Counted from the stretch's first letter, positions 8,015 to 16,766 are shown. The stretch is 64,000 nt of DNA from Kribbella jejuensis (GCF_006715085.1 NZ_VFMM01000002.1:434001-498000); one strand, 5' to 3'. Program-made: numbers and translations. Notes: generated by a model from the sequence alone, not told the origin.

Positions 8015-8887
8015 GTGCCGACCCGCCGTACCTTCGTCCGCACCGGCGCCGCCGCGGCGATCACCGGTGCCGTCTCGGTGGCCGCGCTCGAGAGCGGCGC
8101 GATCCCCGGCCGCGGCCGGGTGCACGAACTGCTCGGGCTCACCGGCCCCGACGGCGTCGTCCCCGCCGTACCGGCCGGTCCGGTCGTCTCCGGTTCGTTC
8201 GCGTCGCGCGCACGCGGGACCGACGTCGGCTACAGCGTGATCTACCCGGACGGGTACACCGCCGGCGCCCGGCTGCCGGTCGTGCTCGCGCTGCACGGTC
8301 GTGGGGGCGACCATCGCTCTGCGGTGAACGACCTCGGCGTCGATCGTTTCCTGAGTTCAGCGATCCGGAACGGTACGCCGCCGTTCGCGATCGCCACCGT
8401 CGACGGCGGCCAGGACAGCTACTGGCATCGGCGCGCGGACGGCGACGACCCCGGGTACATGCTCGCCGAGGAGTTCCTCCCGCTGCTGGCCCGCCGAGGT
8501 TTGAACACCAGCCGGTACGGCGTCTTCGGCTGGTCGATGGGCGGGTACGGCACCCTGCTCCACGTACTGCGCGAGACGGTCAAACCGATCGTCGCCGGTG
8601 CGATGAGCCCGGCGCTGTGGCACTCGTACGACGACGTCCAGCCGGGCGCGTTCGACGATGCGGCCGACTTCGCGCGGAACCAGGTGTTCGGGCACCCGGG
8701 CGCGTTCCGGGACGTTGCCGTTCGCATCGATTGTGGCCGCGACGACCCGTTCGCCGCAGCCGCCCATGACCTGCGGACCGAACTGGGCGCGGCCGGTGGA
8801 CAGCAGCCCGGACTGCACACCGGCGGCTACTGGCGGCGCATGCTGCCTGACCAGTTGCGATTTCTCGGCACCAAACTCGCGAACTGA
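8015..8887 (+). CDS. Exported alpha/beta-hydrolase (esterase, antigen-85-like)
   Basis: 290 residues from a GTG four bases after the previous stop, so probably cotranscribed. The N-terminus RRTFVRTGAAAAITGAV is a twin-arginine-type signal. The core shows LPVVLALHGRGGDH (oxyanion region), GWSMGGYG with the nucleophile Ser174, a late Asp in DCGRDDPF and a His in GLHTGGYW. The layout matches the esterase D / mycolyltransferase-like superfamily. It should act outside the membrane on an ester or acyl substrate. The exact substrate cannot be read from the sequence. Confidence 0.82.
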   Translation: MPTRRTFVRTGAAAAITGAVSVAALESGAIPGRGRVHELLGLTGPDGVVPAVPAGPVVSGSFASRARGTDVGYSVIYPDGYTAGARLPVVLALHGRGGDHRSAVNDLGVDRFLSSAIRNGTPPFAIATVDGGQDSYWHRRADGDDPGYMLAEEFLPLLARRGLNTSRYGVFGWSMGGYGTLLHVLRETVKPIVAGAMSPALWHSYDDVQPGAFDDAADFARNQVFGHPGAFRDVAVRIDCGRDDPFAAAAHDLRTELGAAGGQQPGLHTGGYWRRMLPDQLRFLGTKLAN

Positions 8888-9021
8888 CGGCAAACTCGGC
8901 GCTCCCGAGCGGAACTGTGGCCTGAATCGCCGCGTCAGACTCCGTGTCCGAGCCCAGGTGAACCCCTGTGCACCCCAGGATTGGTCCGACAGGTCCCAAA
9001 GACACATCGAGAGTGGAGCTC

Positions 9022-9966
9022 ATGGTCAACCTCTCCCGTACCACCCTGCGTGGCTTCGCCGCGGTCGGTGCCCTGGCCGGTTTCGCGGCCATGGCGCTGC
9101 CGAACGCGCAGGCCGCACAGACCTCCAGCACCAACACGACGGCGGCGGTCGCCAGCACGCCGCCGGTCGACAGCACCGCCAAGGTGATGAGCCCGCCGCC
9201 GGCCGGCGACTTGCTGACCACGAAGTCGTCGCTGACCAACGTCGTGCGCTACAACCGGCTGTACAAGACCGGCGCGATCACCCCGTCGAAGTGCAAGGAG
9301 GTGAACGTCTCCCTGCGCACCTCCGCGGGCGTCCAGGCGTACGTCTCCCAGCTGGACCGCTGCATCTACGCCGCGTGGGCGCTGCCGCTGAAGCAGGCCG
9401 GTGCGGCGTACAAGGTGGCACCGAAGCTGATCTTCACCACGTCGTACAAGGTGAACTCGCCGTGTGGTCTGGACACCACGGGTCGCGCGTTCATGTGCGC
9501 CGCGGGCGGCAAGTCGTACATCTACTTCCCGGTCACCCCGGTGATCAACTACTGGAAGCAGAACCCGACCTTCGCCCGTGCGTACGCGTCCTTCACGATC
9601 GCGCACGAGTACGGTCACCACGTCCAGTGGCTGACCGGCATCCTGAACGCTTCCTGGCAGCGTCAGTACGGGTTCAGCACCAGCGCGGCGCAGCTCGAGG
9701 AGAGCCGTCGTCGCGAGCTGCAGGCGTCCTGCCTCGGCACCGCGGTCCTCGGTTCGAACAAGCGGTACTACCCGTGGAGCGGCGGCCTGATGACGCAGCT
9801 CAACAACGTGGTCAGCAACAGCGGCGACCAGCCGGGCTACCCGCGTGACCACGGCTCGCTGAAGAACCACGCGTTCTGGTCGACCATGGGCTTCAACGCG
9901 AAGCACAGCTACACCGTCGCGGGCAACTGCAACACCTTCAACGCGTCCTCGGCGTACGTCGCCTGA
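9022..9966 (+). CDS. Secreted neutral zinc metallopeptidase (YpfJ-like)
   Basis: 314 residues. The ATG at 9022 starts a clear signal peptide (LRGFAAVGALAGFAAMALPNAQA). The mature protein has the zinc motif HEYGH (H195-H199) in FTIAHEYGHHVQWLTG, followed by SRRRELQASCLG, where the Glu of RREL is a likely third ligand. This is the layout of the putative neutral zinc metallopeptidase family that includes YpfJ. Cysteines in pairs suggest an oxidised extracellular enzyme. The longer frame to 8968 would bury the signal peptide. A strong terminator follows. Confidence 0.85.
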   Translation: MVNLSRTTLRGFAAVGALAGFAAMALPNAQAAQTSSTNTTAAVASTPPVDSTAKVMSPPPAGDLLTTKSSLTNVVRYNRLYKTGAITPSKCKEVNVSLRTSAGVQAYVSQLDRCIYAAWALPLKQAGAAYKVAPKLIFTTSYKVNSPCGLDTTGRAFMCAAGGKSYIYFPVTPVINYWKQNPTFARAYASFTIAHEYGHHVQWLTGILNASWQRQYGFSTSAAQLEESRRRELQASCLGTAVLGSNKRYYPWSGGLMTQLNNVVSNSGDQPGYPRDHGSLKNHAFWSTMGFNAKHSYTVAGNCNTFNASSAYVA

Positions 9967-9982
9967 CGCAGTTCGTAACTCG

Positions 9983-10014
9983 GCCGCCCGGTACGCGTTG
10001 GCGTACCGGGCGGC
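9983..10014 (+). terminator. Strong intrinsic terminator after the metallopeptidase
   Basis: GCCGCCCGGTACGC (9983-9996), loop GTTG, then GCGTACCGGGCGGC (10001-10014): a perfect 14-bp GC-rich stem with a tetraloop. TGTTGCGTTTT follows, a short T-rich tail of the kind found in actinobacteria. It lies 16 bases after the stop codon. Confidence 0.85.
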
Positions 10015-10124
10015 TGTTGCGTTTTGGCGACACCTGCACGATCAGCGATCGTGCGGTTACTTGTTCCGGGTGCGGACGCCCTAGAGTTCTGAGGTCGATC
10101 GTCGAACGGCAGGAGTCAACGACA

Positions 10125-10574
10125 GTGAACTACGACGAGTTCAACACCGAGTACGCGAAGGTGCTGGACAAGATCAAGAGTGGCCGGTCCACCTGGTCGG
10201 AGCTGTCCGGGCACGTCACCCGGCTGCGCCAGGCGACCGCGGGCATCACCGTGCCGGTGGAGCGCACCCAGGTCGACCACGACCTCGCGGCGCTCAGCCA
10301 GATGGTGGACATGTCCCGGCGCACCAACGACAAGGAAGACGTCTGGACGGTCACGTCCGACGCGATCCGCAAGGCCAGCAGCCAGGAAGGTACGGTCGCC
10401 GACCGGATCGCCCGGATCGAGACCGCCATCAACGACATCTCCGCGCTGGCGAACCGGAACCCGGACGAGCGGGACGCGCTGATGCAGTCCACCAGCACGC
10501 TCCGCATCCTGCACTCGTCGCTGCAGAGCTCGCTGCACGCCGAGCAGGCCGAAGCGGCCGCCGCGGCCCGCTGA
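10125..10574 (+). CDS. Small helical protein of unknown function
   Basis: 149 residues from a GTG at 10125, with AGGAG at 10111-10115 nine bases upstream. The sequence is rich in Glu, Arg, Ala and Gln in long amphipathic stretches (for example DRIARIETAINDISALANR and the Ala-rich end), so it is predicted to be almost wholly helical and perhaps a coiled coil. It has no cysteine, no signal peptide and no membrane helix. I do not recognise a family. It sits alone between the terminator at 9983 and the insertion sequence, which begins 35 bases after its stop. Confidence 0.65.
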   Translation: MNYDEFNTEYAKVLDKIKSGRSTWSELSGHVTRLRQATAGITVPVERTQVDHDLAALSQMVDMSRRTNDKEDVWTVTSDAIRKASSQEGTVADRIARIETAINDISALANRNPDERDALMQSTSTLRILHSSLQSSLHAEQAEAAAAAR

Positions 10575-10608
10575 GTTCCCGAACCACCCGCCAGGTGTTC
10601 CGGGACTA

Positions 10609-11736
10609 GTGTCGTGAGTCATTAGTTCAGTGGTAGTTGGGTAGTGTGGGTTCGTGCCGGATCCAGTAGCTCCTGCGGTGGTGTTGTCCGATGAGCAGCG
10701 TGCGCAGTTGGTGGCGTGGTCGCGGCGTGCGACGTCGGCGAACGGGCTGGCGGTGCGGTCGAGGATTGTGCTGGCCGCGGCCGATGGGCTGAGTACGAGC
10801 GCGGTGGCCCGCAAGCTGGATGTCCATGTCGCGACGGCGCGGCGGTGGCGGGCGCGGTTTGTCGAGCAGGGCTTGGAGGGTTTGCTGGACGAGCCGCGGC
10901 CGGGCCGGCCGCGGACGGTGCGCGATGAGCAGGTCGAGGCGGTGATCACCACGACGCTGGAGACAGCTCCGAAGGATGCCACGCACTGGTCGACGCGGTC
11001 GCTGGCGGCCGAGTTGGGGTTGTCGCAGTCGGCGGTGTCGCGGATCTGGCGGGCGTTCGGGCTGCAGCCGCACCGGCAGGATTCGTGGAAGCTGAGCAAG
11101 GATCCGTTGTTCATCGACAAGGTCCACGACGTGGTCGGGCTCTACCTGAACCCGCCCGAGGCCGCGGTGGTGCTATGTGTGGACGAGAAGTCCCAGATCC
11201 AGGCCTTGGACCGCACCGCGCCGATCTTCCCAATGATGCCCGGCACGCCGGCCCGGGCCAGTCACGACTACAAACGCGCCGGCACCTCCAGCCTGTACGC
11301 GGCGCTCGACATCGCCACCGGCACCGTCATCGGTTCCCTGCACGCCCGGCACCGCGCGATCGAGTTCAAGAAATTCCTCGCCACCATCGACCGCGAAGTA
11401 CCAGCCGAGTACGACGTGCACGTCGTACTCGACAACGCCTCCACCCACAAAACACCTGCGGTGAAACGCTGGCTCACCGCGCACCCACGCTTCGTGCTGC
11501 ACTTCACCCCCACCAGCTCATCCTGGCTCAACCTCGTCGAGCGCTGGTTCGGCGAACTGACCACCAAGAAACTCCGCCGCGGCACCCACCGCTCCGTCCG
11601 CGAACTCAACGCAGACATCCGCGCCTGGATCAACACCTGGAACGACAATCCACGACCCTACGTGTGGACCAAAACCGCCGATCAAATCCTCGAATCCATC
11701 GCCCGCTACTGCACCAGGATTAACGACTCACGACAC
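10609..11736 (+). mobile_element. IS630-family insertion sequence, intact, 1128 bp
   Basis: The left end GTGTCGTGAGTC (10609-10620) and the right end GACTCACGACAC (11725-11736) are perfect 12-bp inverted repeats that extend imperfectly inward. A TA lies on both sides (10607-10608 and 11737-11738), which is the TA target duplication expected for IS630. The flanks read CTAG at both junctions, the target favoured by IS630 itself. The element carries one complete transposase gene. No host gene is disrupted. Confidence 0.92.
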
Positions 11737-11739
11737 TAG
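10654..11739 (+). CDS. IS630-family transposase
   Basis: 361 residues, full length for the family. An N-terminal helix-turn-helix pair (LSTSAVARKLDVHVATARRW and LGLSQSAVSRIWRAFG) binds the element ends. The DDE catalytic triad is D177 (CVDEKS), D260 (VLDNASTHK) and E296 (NLVERWF), with 35 residues between the last two. It catalyses cut-and-paste movement into TA sites. The start is a GTG. The TAG stop at 11737-11739 is outside the element: it is made from the duplicated TA plus the next host base. The gene looks intact and possibly active. Confidence 0.93.
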   Translation: MPDPVAPAVVLSDEQRAQLVAWSRRATSANGLAVRSRIVLAAADGLSTSAVARKLDVHVATARRWRARFVEQGLEGLLDEPRPGRPRTVRDEQVEAVITTTLETAPKDATHWSTRSLAAELGLSQSAVSRIWRAFGLQPHRQDSWKLSKDPLFIDKVHDVVGLYLNPPEAAVVLCVDEKSQIQALDRTAPIFPMMPGTPARASHDYKRAGTSSLYAALDIATGTVIGSLHARHRAIEFKKFLATIDREVPAEYDVHVVLDNASTHKTPAVKRWLTAHPRFVLHFTPTSSSWLNLVERWFGELTTKKLRRGTHRSVRELNADIRAWINTWNDNPRPYVWTKTADQILESIARYCTRINDSRH

Positions 11740-13358
11740 ATACCTGCTGCGGCAGCCAGATCGGTCTTGATGGCTGCCAAGGCATCCGCTGCCTGGGTGC
11801 GCGCCGCGGCGACCTCCGTCGTCACCGGCACGACCACTTCGAGGTAGCACTTCAGCTTCGGTTCGGTCCCCGACGGGCGCACGACCACGCGTGCGCCATC
11901 GGACAGGGTGTAGCGCAGCCCGTCCGTCGGGGGCAGCGACTCCGAGCCCTGACTCAGGTCGTCGATCCGCTCGACGGCGTACGCACCCAGCGTCGTCGGC
12001 GGCGTCGCGCGCAGCCGCTTCATCGCCTTCGCGATCAGCGACAGGTCCTCGACCCGTGCCGACAGTTGGTCGGTCGCGTGCAGACCGTGCTTGATCGCGA
12101 GATCGTCCAGCAGGTCCACCAGCGTCCGGCCCGCGGCCTTCGCCTGCGCCGCCAGTTGCAGCACCCGGATGAGCGTCGACACGCCGTCCTTGTCCTTCAC
12201 GGCCGCCGGGTCCACGCAGTACCCGAGCGCCTCCTCGTACCCGAAGACCAGGTCCGGGACCCGTCCGATCCACTTGAAGCCGGTCAGCGTCTCGACGTAC
12301 CGGACGCCGAACGAGGCCGCGATCTTGCCGAGCAGCGACGACGACACGATCGAACAGGCGGCGACACCGTCGGACCCTGGCAGCAGGAACTCACCGAGCA
12401 GACTGCCCAGTTCGTCGCCTCTGAGCATCCGCCAGCCGTCCACATCCGGGATCGCGACCGCGCAGCGGTCGGCGTCGGGATCGTTCGCGACGGCTATGTC
12501 GGCACCGATCGAGCGGGCCAGGTCGAGCGCGGCGTCGATCGCGCCCGGCTCCTCCGGGTTCGGGAAGGAGACGGTCGGGAAGTCCGGGTCGGGGTCGGCC
12601 TGGGACGCGACCACCTGCGGTACGGCGAACCCGGCGCGGGCCACCGCCTTTTCCACCAGGGCCCGGCCGACACCGTGCAACGGGGTGTAGGCGACGTTCA
12701 GGTCCCGCGGCGCGTCGGCAGGTACCAGCTCGGCGATCCGGTCCAGGTACGCGTCCAGCAGGTCGTCCCCGGCGGTCTGCCAGTCGTCGCCGCGCGGTAC
12801 GTCGGCCAGCGGCCCGACCGCGGCGATCGCGGCCGCTATCTCCGCGTCCGCGGGCGGCACGATCTGCGAGCCGTCGCCCAGGTAGACCTTGTAGCCGTTG
12901 TCCTGCGGCGGGTTGTGCGACGCGGTGACGACCACGCCGGCGACCGCGTGCAGGTGCCGGATCCCGAACGCGACCACCGGCGTCGGGGTGGGGCGATCCA
13001 GCAGTACGGCGTCCAGGCCGGCGCCGCGGATCACCGCCGCGGTGTCCTGCGCGAACACGTCCGACTTGTGCCGGGCGTCGTACCCGATCAGGACCGGGCC
13101 GTCGGTCAGGCCCTTCGCCTTCAGGTACGCCGCGAGACCGGCGGCGGCGCGGATCACCACCACGCGGTTCATCCGGTTCGGCCCGGCGCCGACGGCACCG
13201 CGCAGCCCCGCCGTACCGAACTCCAGCGTGCCGTCGAACCGGTCGGCCAGCTCCGCGGTGTCGCCCGAGTCCAGAAGCTGGGTCAGCTCGGCGCGGGTAT
13301 CAGGGTCGGGGTCCTCAAGCAGCCAGGCTTCGGCAGCGGCCCTCAGATCATCGCTCAC
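11736..13358 (-). CDS. Phosphomannomutase / phosphoglucomutase
   Basis: 540 residues of the alpha-D-phosphohexomutase family, which moves phosphate between C1 and C6 of mannose or glucose. Motifs are GTAGLRGAVGAGPNRMN near the start, the phosphoserine loop TASHNPPQDNGYKVY (S147), the metal loop DPDADRCAVA and the sugar loop GYEEALGY. The C-terminal phosphate loop is VVRPSGTEPKLKCY. The order and length suit the ManB/PgcA type. The stop codon is TAG at 11736-11738, at the junction with the insertion sequence; the insertion regenerated it, so the protein is complete. Confidence 0.9.
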   Translation of the reverse strand: MSDDLRAAAEAWLLEDPDPDTRAELTQLLDSGDTAELADRFDGTLEFGTAGLRGAVGAGPNRMNRVVVIRAAAGLAAYLKAKGLTDGPVLIGYDARHKSDVFAQDTAAVIRGAGLDAVLLDRPTPTPVVAFGIRHLHAVAGVVVTASHNPPQDNGYKVYLGDGSQIVPPADAEIAAAIAAVGPLADVPRGDDWQTAGDDLLDAYLDRIAELVPADAPRDLNVAYTPLHGVGRALVEKAVARAGFAVPQVVASQADPDPDFPTVSFPNPEEPGAIDAALDLARSIGADIAVANDPDADRCAVAIPDVDGWRMLRGDELGSLLGEFLLPGSDGVAACSIVSSSLLGKIAASFGVRYVETLTGFKWIGRVPDLVFGYEEALGYCVDPAAVKDKDGVSTLIRVLQLAAQAKAAGRTLVDLLDDLAIKHGLHATDQLSARVEDLSLIAKAMKRLRATPPTTLGAYAVERIDDLSQGSESLPPTDGLRYTLSDGARVVVRPSGTEPKLKCYLEVVVPVTTEVAAARTQAADALAAIKTDLAAAAGI

Positions 13359-13367
13359 ATGGGCACT

Positions 13368-13829
13368 CTAGTGACCCGACGACTGACACGGCCTGGACCG
13401 GATGTCCGCCACGTAGTCGTCGGGGGCGCCGGCTGCCTCCGCGGCCTCGGCGAGGATGCCGAGGTAGCGGGCCGAGGGCAGGCCGCCCTCGTAGGCGTTC
13501 AGGACGTACATCCAGGCGAGCTGCTCGCCGTCCAGGGTCTGCACCCGGACCTGGATCTTGCTGTACACGTCCTGGTCGATCCACTCCCACTCGTCCAGCC
13601 GCTCGACGTCCTTCGGGTGGACGTCGTACAGCGCGACGAAGACCTGGTTCGACTGGTCGGACGGGTCCTCGACCACGGTCGCCATCGCGCCCTCCCAGCC
13701 GAGCTCCTCGCCGCCGAAGGTGAGGCGCCAGCCGACGATCCAGCCGGTCCCGCGCAGGGGCGAGTACGGGCACCGCTCGGCCATCAGGTTCGGGTCCAGA
13801 TTCGACGCAAACGCGGCGTACAGGGTCAC
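13368..13829 (-). CDS. Gamma-glutamylcyclotransferase-like (AIG2-type) protein
   Basis: 153 residues from a GTG at 13829. The first residues TLYAAFASNLDPNLM match the YxxYGSNL motif of the gamma-glutamylcyclotransferase fold, and RGTGWIVGWRLTFGG and LDEWE are also typical. Family members cleave gamma-glutamyl amides with release of 5-oxoproline, but many actinobacterial copies are unassigned. It is divergent from the LpdA-like gene (31 bases between starts) and lies 9 bases upstream of the phosphomannomutase gene in the same direction, so those two may be cotranscribed. Confidence 0.75.
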   Translation of the reverse strand: MTLYAAFASNLDPNLMAERCPYSPLRGTGWIVGWRLTFGGEELGWEGAMATVVEDPSDQSNQVFVALYDVHPKDVERLDEWEWIDQDVYSKIQVRVQTLDGEQLAWMYVLNAYEGGLPSARYLGILAEAAEAAGAPDDYVADIRSRPCQSSGH

Positions 13830-13860
13830 GGAATCAGAGGATACGGAACAATGGCCTCTC

Positions 13861-15240
13861 GTGGCGCGAGTTGTGATCATCGGAGGCGGTCCAGGCGGGT
13901 ACGAAGCGGCCAGTGCGGCCGCCCAGCTCGGCGGGGAGGTGACGGTTGTCGATTCCGGCGGAATCGGCGGGTCGGGCGTGCGTACCGACGCGGTACCGAG
14001 CAAGACCTTGATCGCCACCGCCGAGGTGATGACCGAGGTGGAGGAGGCGGGGGAGCTCGGCGTCCGGCTGGACGACGGCGACGACGATCCGGCGAACTCC
14101 GTGCGTGTCGATCTCTCCGTCGTCAACAAACGGGTGAAGGCGCTGGCGACCGCCCAGTCGGCCGGAATCGAGCGGCGGCTGGACCGGGACAAGGTCCGGG
14201 TGATCAAGGGCCGCGGCCGGCTGGACGGCCCGGAGACCGTGGTGGTCGGGGACGAACGACTGGACGCCGATGTGGTCCTGATCGCAACTGGTGCAAGGCC
14301 TCGCATCCTGAAGGGCTCGGAGCCGGACGGCGAACGGATCCTCACCTGGGAGCAGGTCTACGAGCTCTCCGAGCTGCCCGAGCGGCTGATCGTGGTCGGG
14401 TCGGGTGTGACCGGTGCGGAGTTCGCCAGCGCGTACGACGCGCTCGGCAGTGACGTCGTACTGGTGTCGTCCCGGGACCGGGTGCTGCCGGGCGAGGACG
14501 CCGACGCCGCGGCGGTACTGGAGGACGTGTTCAAGCGGCGCGGGCTGACCGTGCTGAGCAAGTCCCGGGCCGAGTCGGTGAAGCGGTCCGGCGACGGGGT
14601 CGTGGTGACGCTGACCGACGGGCGCAAGGTCGAGGGTTCGCACGCGCTGCTCGCGGTCGGATCGCTGCCGAACACCGATGACATGAACCTCGCCGAGTCG
14701 GGCGTGTCGCTGACCGACGGCGGCTTCGTACAGGTGGACCGGGTGTCGCGTACGACGGCCCGCGGGGTGTACGCGGCCGGCGACTGCACCGGCGTACTCA
14801 TGCTCGCCTCGGTCGCCGCAATGCAGGGTCGGATCGCGATGGCCCACGCGCTCGGCGACGCGGTCACACCGTTGGACCAGTCAACGGTCTCCGCGAACGT
14901 CTTCACCGCGCCGGAAATCGCCACCGTAGGCCTGTCCCAGGCTGTGGTGGATGCGGGTGGAAGCACCGCACTGGTCGTCAAGGTTGCGCTCGCCGACAAC
15001 GCCCGAGCCAAAATGCAAGGCGTCCGCGACGGCTTCGTCAAACTCTTCTGCCTCCCCAACACCGGCATCGTGGTCGGCGGCGTGGTCGTGGCCCCCCGAG
15101 CCAGCGAACTCATCCACCCCATCTCCCTGGCCGTAGCCGCCCGCCTGACCGTCGACCAGGTAGCCCAGTCCTTCACCGTCTACCCCTCCATCTCCGGCTC
15201 CGTAGCCGAAGCCGCCCGCCGCCTCCACCTCCGCCACTGA
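13861..15240 (+). CDS. lpdA: LpdA-type NAD(P)H-quinone reductase (flavoprotein)
   Basis: 459 residues from a GTG. It has the FAD motif VIIGGGPGGYEA (residues 5-16), a second dinucleotide motif (RLIVVGSGVTGAEFA), the FAD-phosphate motif GVYAAGDCTG and a C-terminal dimerisation domain. It resembles dihydrolipoamide dehydrogenase, but the redox disulfide is missing: the segment reads GGIGGSGVRTDAVPSK where lipoamide dehydrogenase has CLNVGCIPSK. Loss of the disulfide is characteristic of mycobacterial LpdA, a quinone reductase. It probably passes electrons from NAD(P)H to quinones. Confidence 0.85.
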   Translation: MARVVIIGGGPGGYEAASAAAQLGGEVTVVDSGGIGGSGVRTDAVPSKTLIATAEVMTEVEEAGELGVRLDDGDDDPANSVRVDLSVVNKRVKALATAQSAGIERRLDRDKVRVIKGRGRLDGPETVVVGDERLDADVVLIATGARPRILKGSEPDGERILTWEQVYELSELPERLIVVGSGVTGAEFASAYDALGSDVVLVSSRDRVLPGEDADAAAVLEDVFKRRGLTVLSKSRAESVKRSGDGVVVTLTDGRKVEGSHALLAVGSLPNTDDMNLAESGVSLTDGGFVQVDRVSRTTARGVYAAGDCTGVLMLASVAAMQGRIAMAHALGDAVTPLDQSTVSANVFTAPEIATVGLSQAVVDAGGSTALVVKVALADNARAKMQGVRDGFVKLFCLPNTGIVVGGVVVAPRASELIHPISLAVAARLTVDQVAQSFTVYPSISGSVAEAARRLHLRH

Positions 15241-15284
15241 ACCGCCACTGAAGATCGGTTGGACGTGGTGGAGTTGAGCTTTCC

Positions 15285-15312
15285 TTGACGTATGCCTATA
15301 TGGGCATATGAT
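15285..15312 (+). promoter_or_regulatory. Promoter with embedded palindromic operator for the arsR operon
   Basis: -35 TTGACG (15285-15290) and -10 TATGAT (15307-15312) are separated by 16 bases. The spacer and the first bases of the -10 are filled by the near-palindrome TATGCCTATATGGGCATA (15291-15308; 16 of 18 positions pair). The -10 ends six bases before the ATG at 15319, so the transcript is probably leaderless. A repressor bound here would block polymerase, which is the usual ArsR-type self-control. Confidence 0.75.
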
Positions 15313-15318
15313 GGGCGC

Positions 15319-15660
15319 ATGGCTCGGGCTGCTACTACGTCGGATGTTTTCAATGCGATTGCGGAGCCGCAGCGGCGGGGGATTTTGGGGGTGTTGCGGG
15401 GCGGGGAGCGGGCGGTGGGGGAGCTTGCGCGGGAGTTGGGGATGAGTCAGCCGGGGGCTTCCAAGCATCTGCGGGTGTTGCGGGAGGTGGGGCTGGTACG
15501 GGATCGGCAGGTGGGGAAGCAGCGGTTGTACGGGCTGGATGCCCGTGGGTTGCGGCCGGTGCACGAGTGGGTCGGCGGATTCGAGGAGTTCTGGAACGAG
15601 AGCTTCGGGCGGCTGGATGCGTACGTGCAAGAGCTCAAGCAGGAAAGGCAGGAGGACTGA
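15319..15660 (+). CDS. ArsR-family transcriptional repressor
   Basis: 113 residues of winged-helix ArsR type: DVFNAIAEPQRRGILGVLRGGERAVGELA, recognition segment MSQPGASKHLRVLREVGLV, then the wing RDRQVGKQRLYGL. No CxC or other thiol metal site is present, so it is the non-metal class that usually controls SRPBCC (AHSA1) genes. The ATG at 15319 is preferred over the in-frame ATG at 15292, which lies inside the operator. It is followed directly by the SRPBCC gene, with no base between stop and start. Confidence 0.9.
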   Translation: MARAATTSDVFNAIAEPQRRGILGVLRGGERAVGELARELGMSQPGASKHLRVLREVGLVRDRQVGKQRLYGLDARGLRPVHEWVGGFEEFWNESFGRLDAYVQELKQERQED

Positions 15661-16146
15661 ATGAGTACTGCGGGGCGCGAGGCGCGGCCGGCCGTGGACG
15701 ATCGGGAGATCGTGGTGGGGCGGGTGATCGATGCCTCGCCGGAGCTGGTGTTCGAGGCGTTCACCGAGGTGCGGCATCTGTCCCGGTGGTGGGGCCCTGC
15801 CGGGTTCACGACCACCACGAAGGCGTTCGAGTTCGCCGTCGGTGGCGTCTGGGAGTTCGTCATGCACGGTCCGGACGGGACCGACTATCCGGAGTGGATC
15901 CGCTGGACGGAGATCGTGCCGGGCGAGCGGATCGCCTGCGTGCACGGGGAGTTCGACGCAGACCCGAACGCGTTCGAGTCGGTGCTGACGTTCGCGCCTG
16001 ACGGTCCGGGGACGCGGGTCGAGATGCGCGCGGTGTTCCCGACCAAGGAGCTGCGCGACGAGGCGGTCGGGAAGTACCACGCGGTCGAGGGCGGTCTGCA
16101 GACCCTCGCCAACCTGAACGCGTACGTCACCGGGAAGGAAAGCTGA
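15661..16146 (+). CDS. SRPBCC / AHSA1-like domain protein
   Basis: 161 residues with the START-like fold of the AHSA1 family: EIVVGRVIDASPELVFEAF at the start, RHLSRWWGPAGFTTTTKAFEF, and a long C-terminal helix (GKYHAVEGGLQTLANLNAYV). The fold has a deep hydrophobic cavity for small molecules. ArsR-SRPBCC pairs are common and often answer to stress or aromatic ligands; the ligand here is unknown. The start follows the arsR stop directly and the stop overlaps the next start by one base. Confidence 0.85.
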   Translation: MSTAGREARPAVDDREIVVGRVIDASPELVFEAFTEVRHLSRWWGPAGFTTTTKAFEFAVGGVWEFVMHGPDGTDYPEWIRWTEIVPGERIACVHGEFDADPNAFESVLTFAPDGPGTRVEMRAVFPTKELRDEAVGKYHAVEGGLQTLANLNAYVTGKES

Positions 16147-16766
16147 TGGCAGGGAAAGTGTTCTTCAGTGTGTCGATGTCGGTGGACGGCTACATCGCAC
16201 CCGGATCGCTCGGTGAGCTGATGGGCAAGCAGTGGATGGAGCTGCAGCGTTGGGTCTTCCCGCTCAAGTTCTTCCGGGAGAACCTCAAGCTGGGCAAGGG
16301 CGGTGAGGAGGGCCGCAACAACGACATCGCGCGCGAGACCTTCGAGCGCACCGGGGTGAGCGTGATGGGCAAGCGGATGTTCGACGCCGGCGAGCGGATG
16401 TGGCCCGAGGAAGCGCCGTTCCACACTCCCGTGTACGTCGTGACGCACCAGAAGCGCGACCCGTGGGAGCGGCCGGGCGGGACCGTCTTCCACTTCGTCA
16501 ACGACGGCATCGAAGCCGCCCTCGACCAGGCCCGGGACGCGGCCGGCGATCGCGACGTCCGGATCGCCGGCGGTGGCGCGACGATCCTGGAGTACCTGAA
16601 CGCCGGCCTGATCGACGAGTTCTCCATCGCCCTCTCACCCGTGCTGTTCGGCTCGGGCGTACGCCTCTTCGACGGCATCGACGCCTCCCGCATCGCCCTG
16701 CAGCAGACCCACGTCGAACACGCGCCGAACGTCACCCACCTGACCTACACGGTCCACCAGCGCTAG
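16146..16766 (+). CDS. Dihydrofolate reductase-like (RibD C-terminal domain) reductase
   Basis: 206 residues of the RibD C-terminal / dihydrofolate-reductase-like family. Features are FFSVSMSVDGYIA at the start, the segment VSVMGKRMFDAGE, and the NADPH loop RIAGGGATILEYLNAGLIDEFSIALSPVLFGSG. The true role is unknown; related proteins are NADPH-dependent reductases. It is the last gene of the ArsR operon (1-base overlap with the SRPBCC gene), so the reductase and the ligand-binding protein are made together. Confidence 0.85.
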   Translation: MAGKVFFSVSMSVDGYIAPGSLGELMGKQWMELQRWVFPLKFFRENLKLGKGGEEGRNNDIARETFERTGVSVMGKRMFDAGERMWPEEAPFHTPVYVVTHQKRDPWERPGGTVFHFVNDGIEAALDQARDAAGDRDVRIAGGGATILEYLNAGLIDEFSIALSPVLFGSGVRLFDGIDASRIALQQTHVEHAPNVTHLTYTVHQR

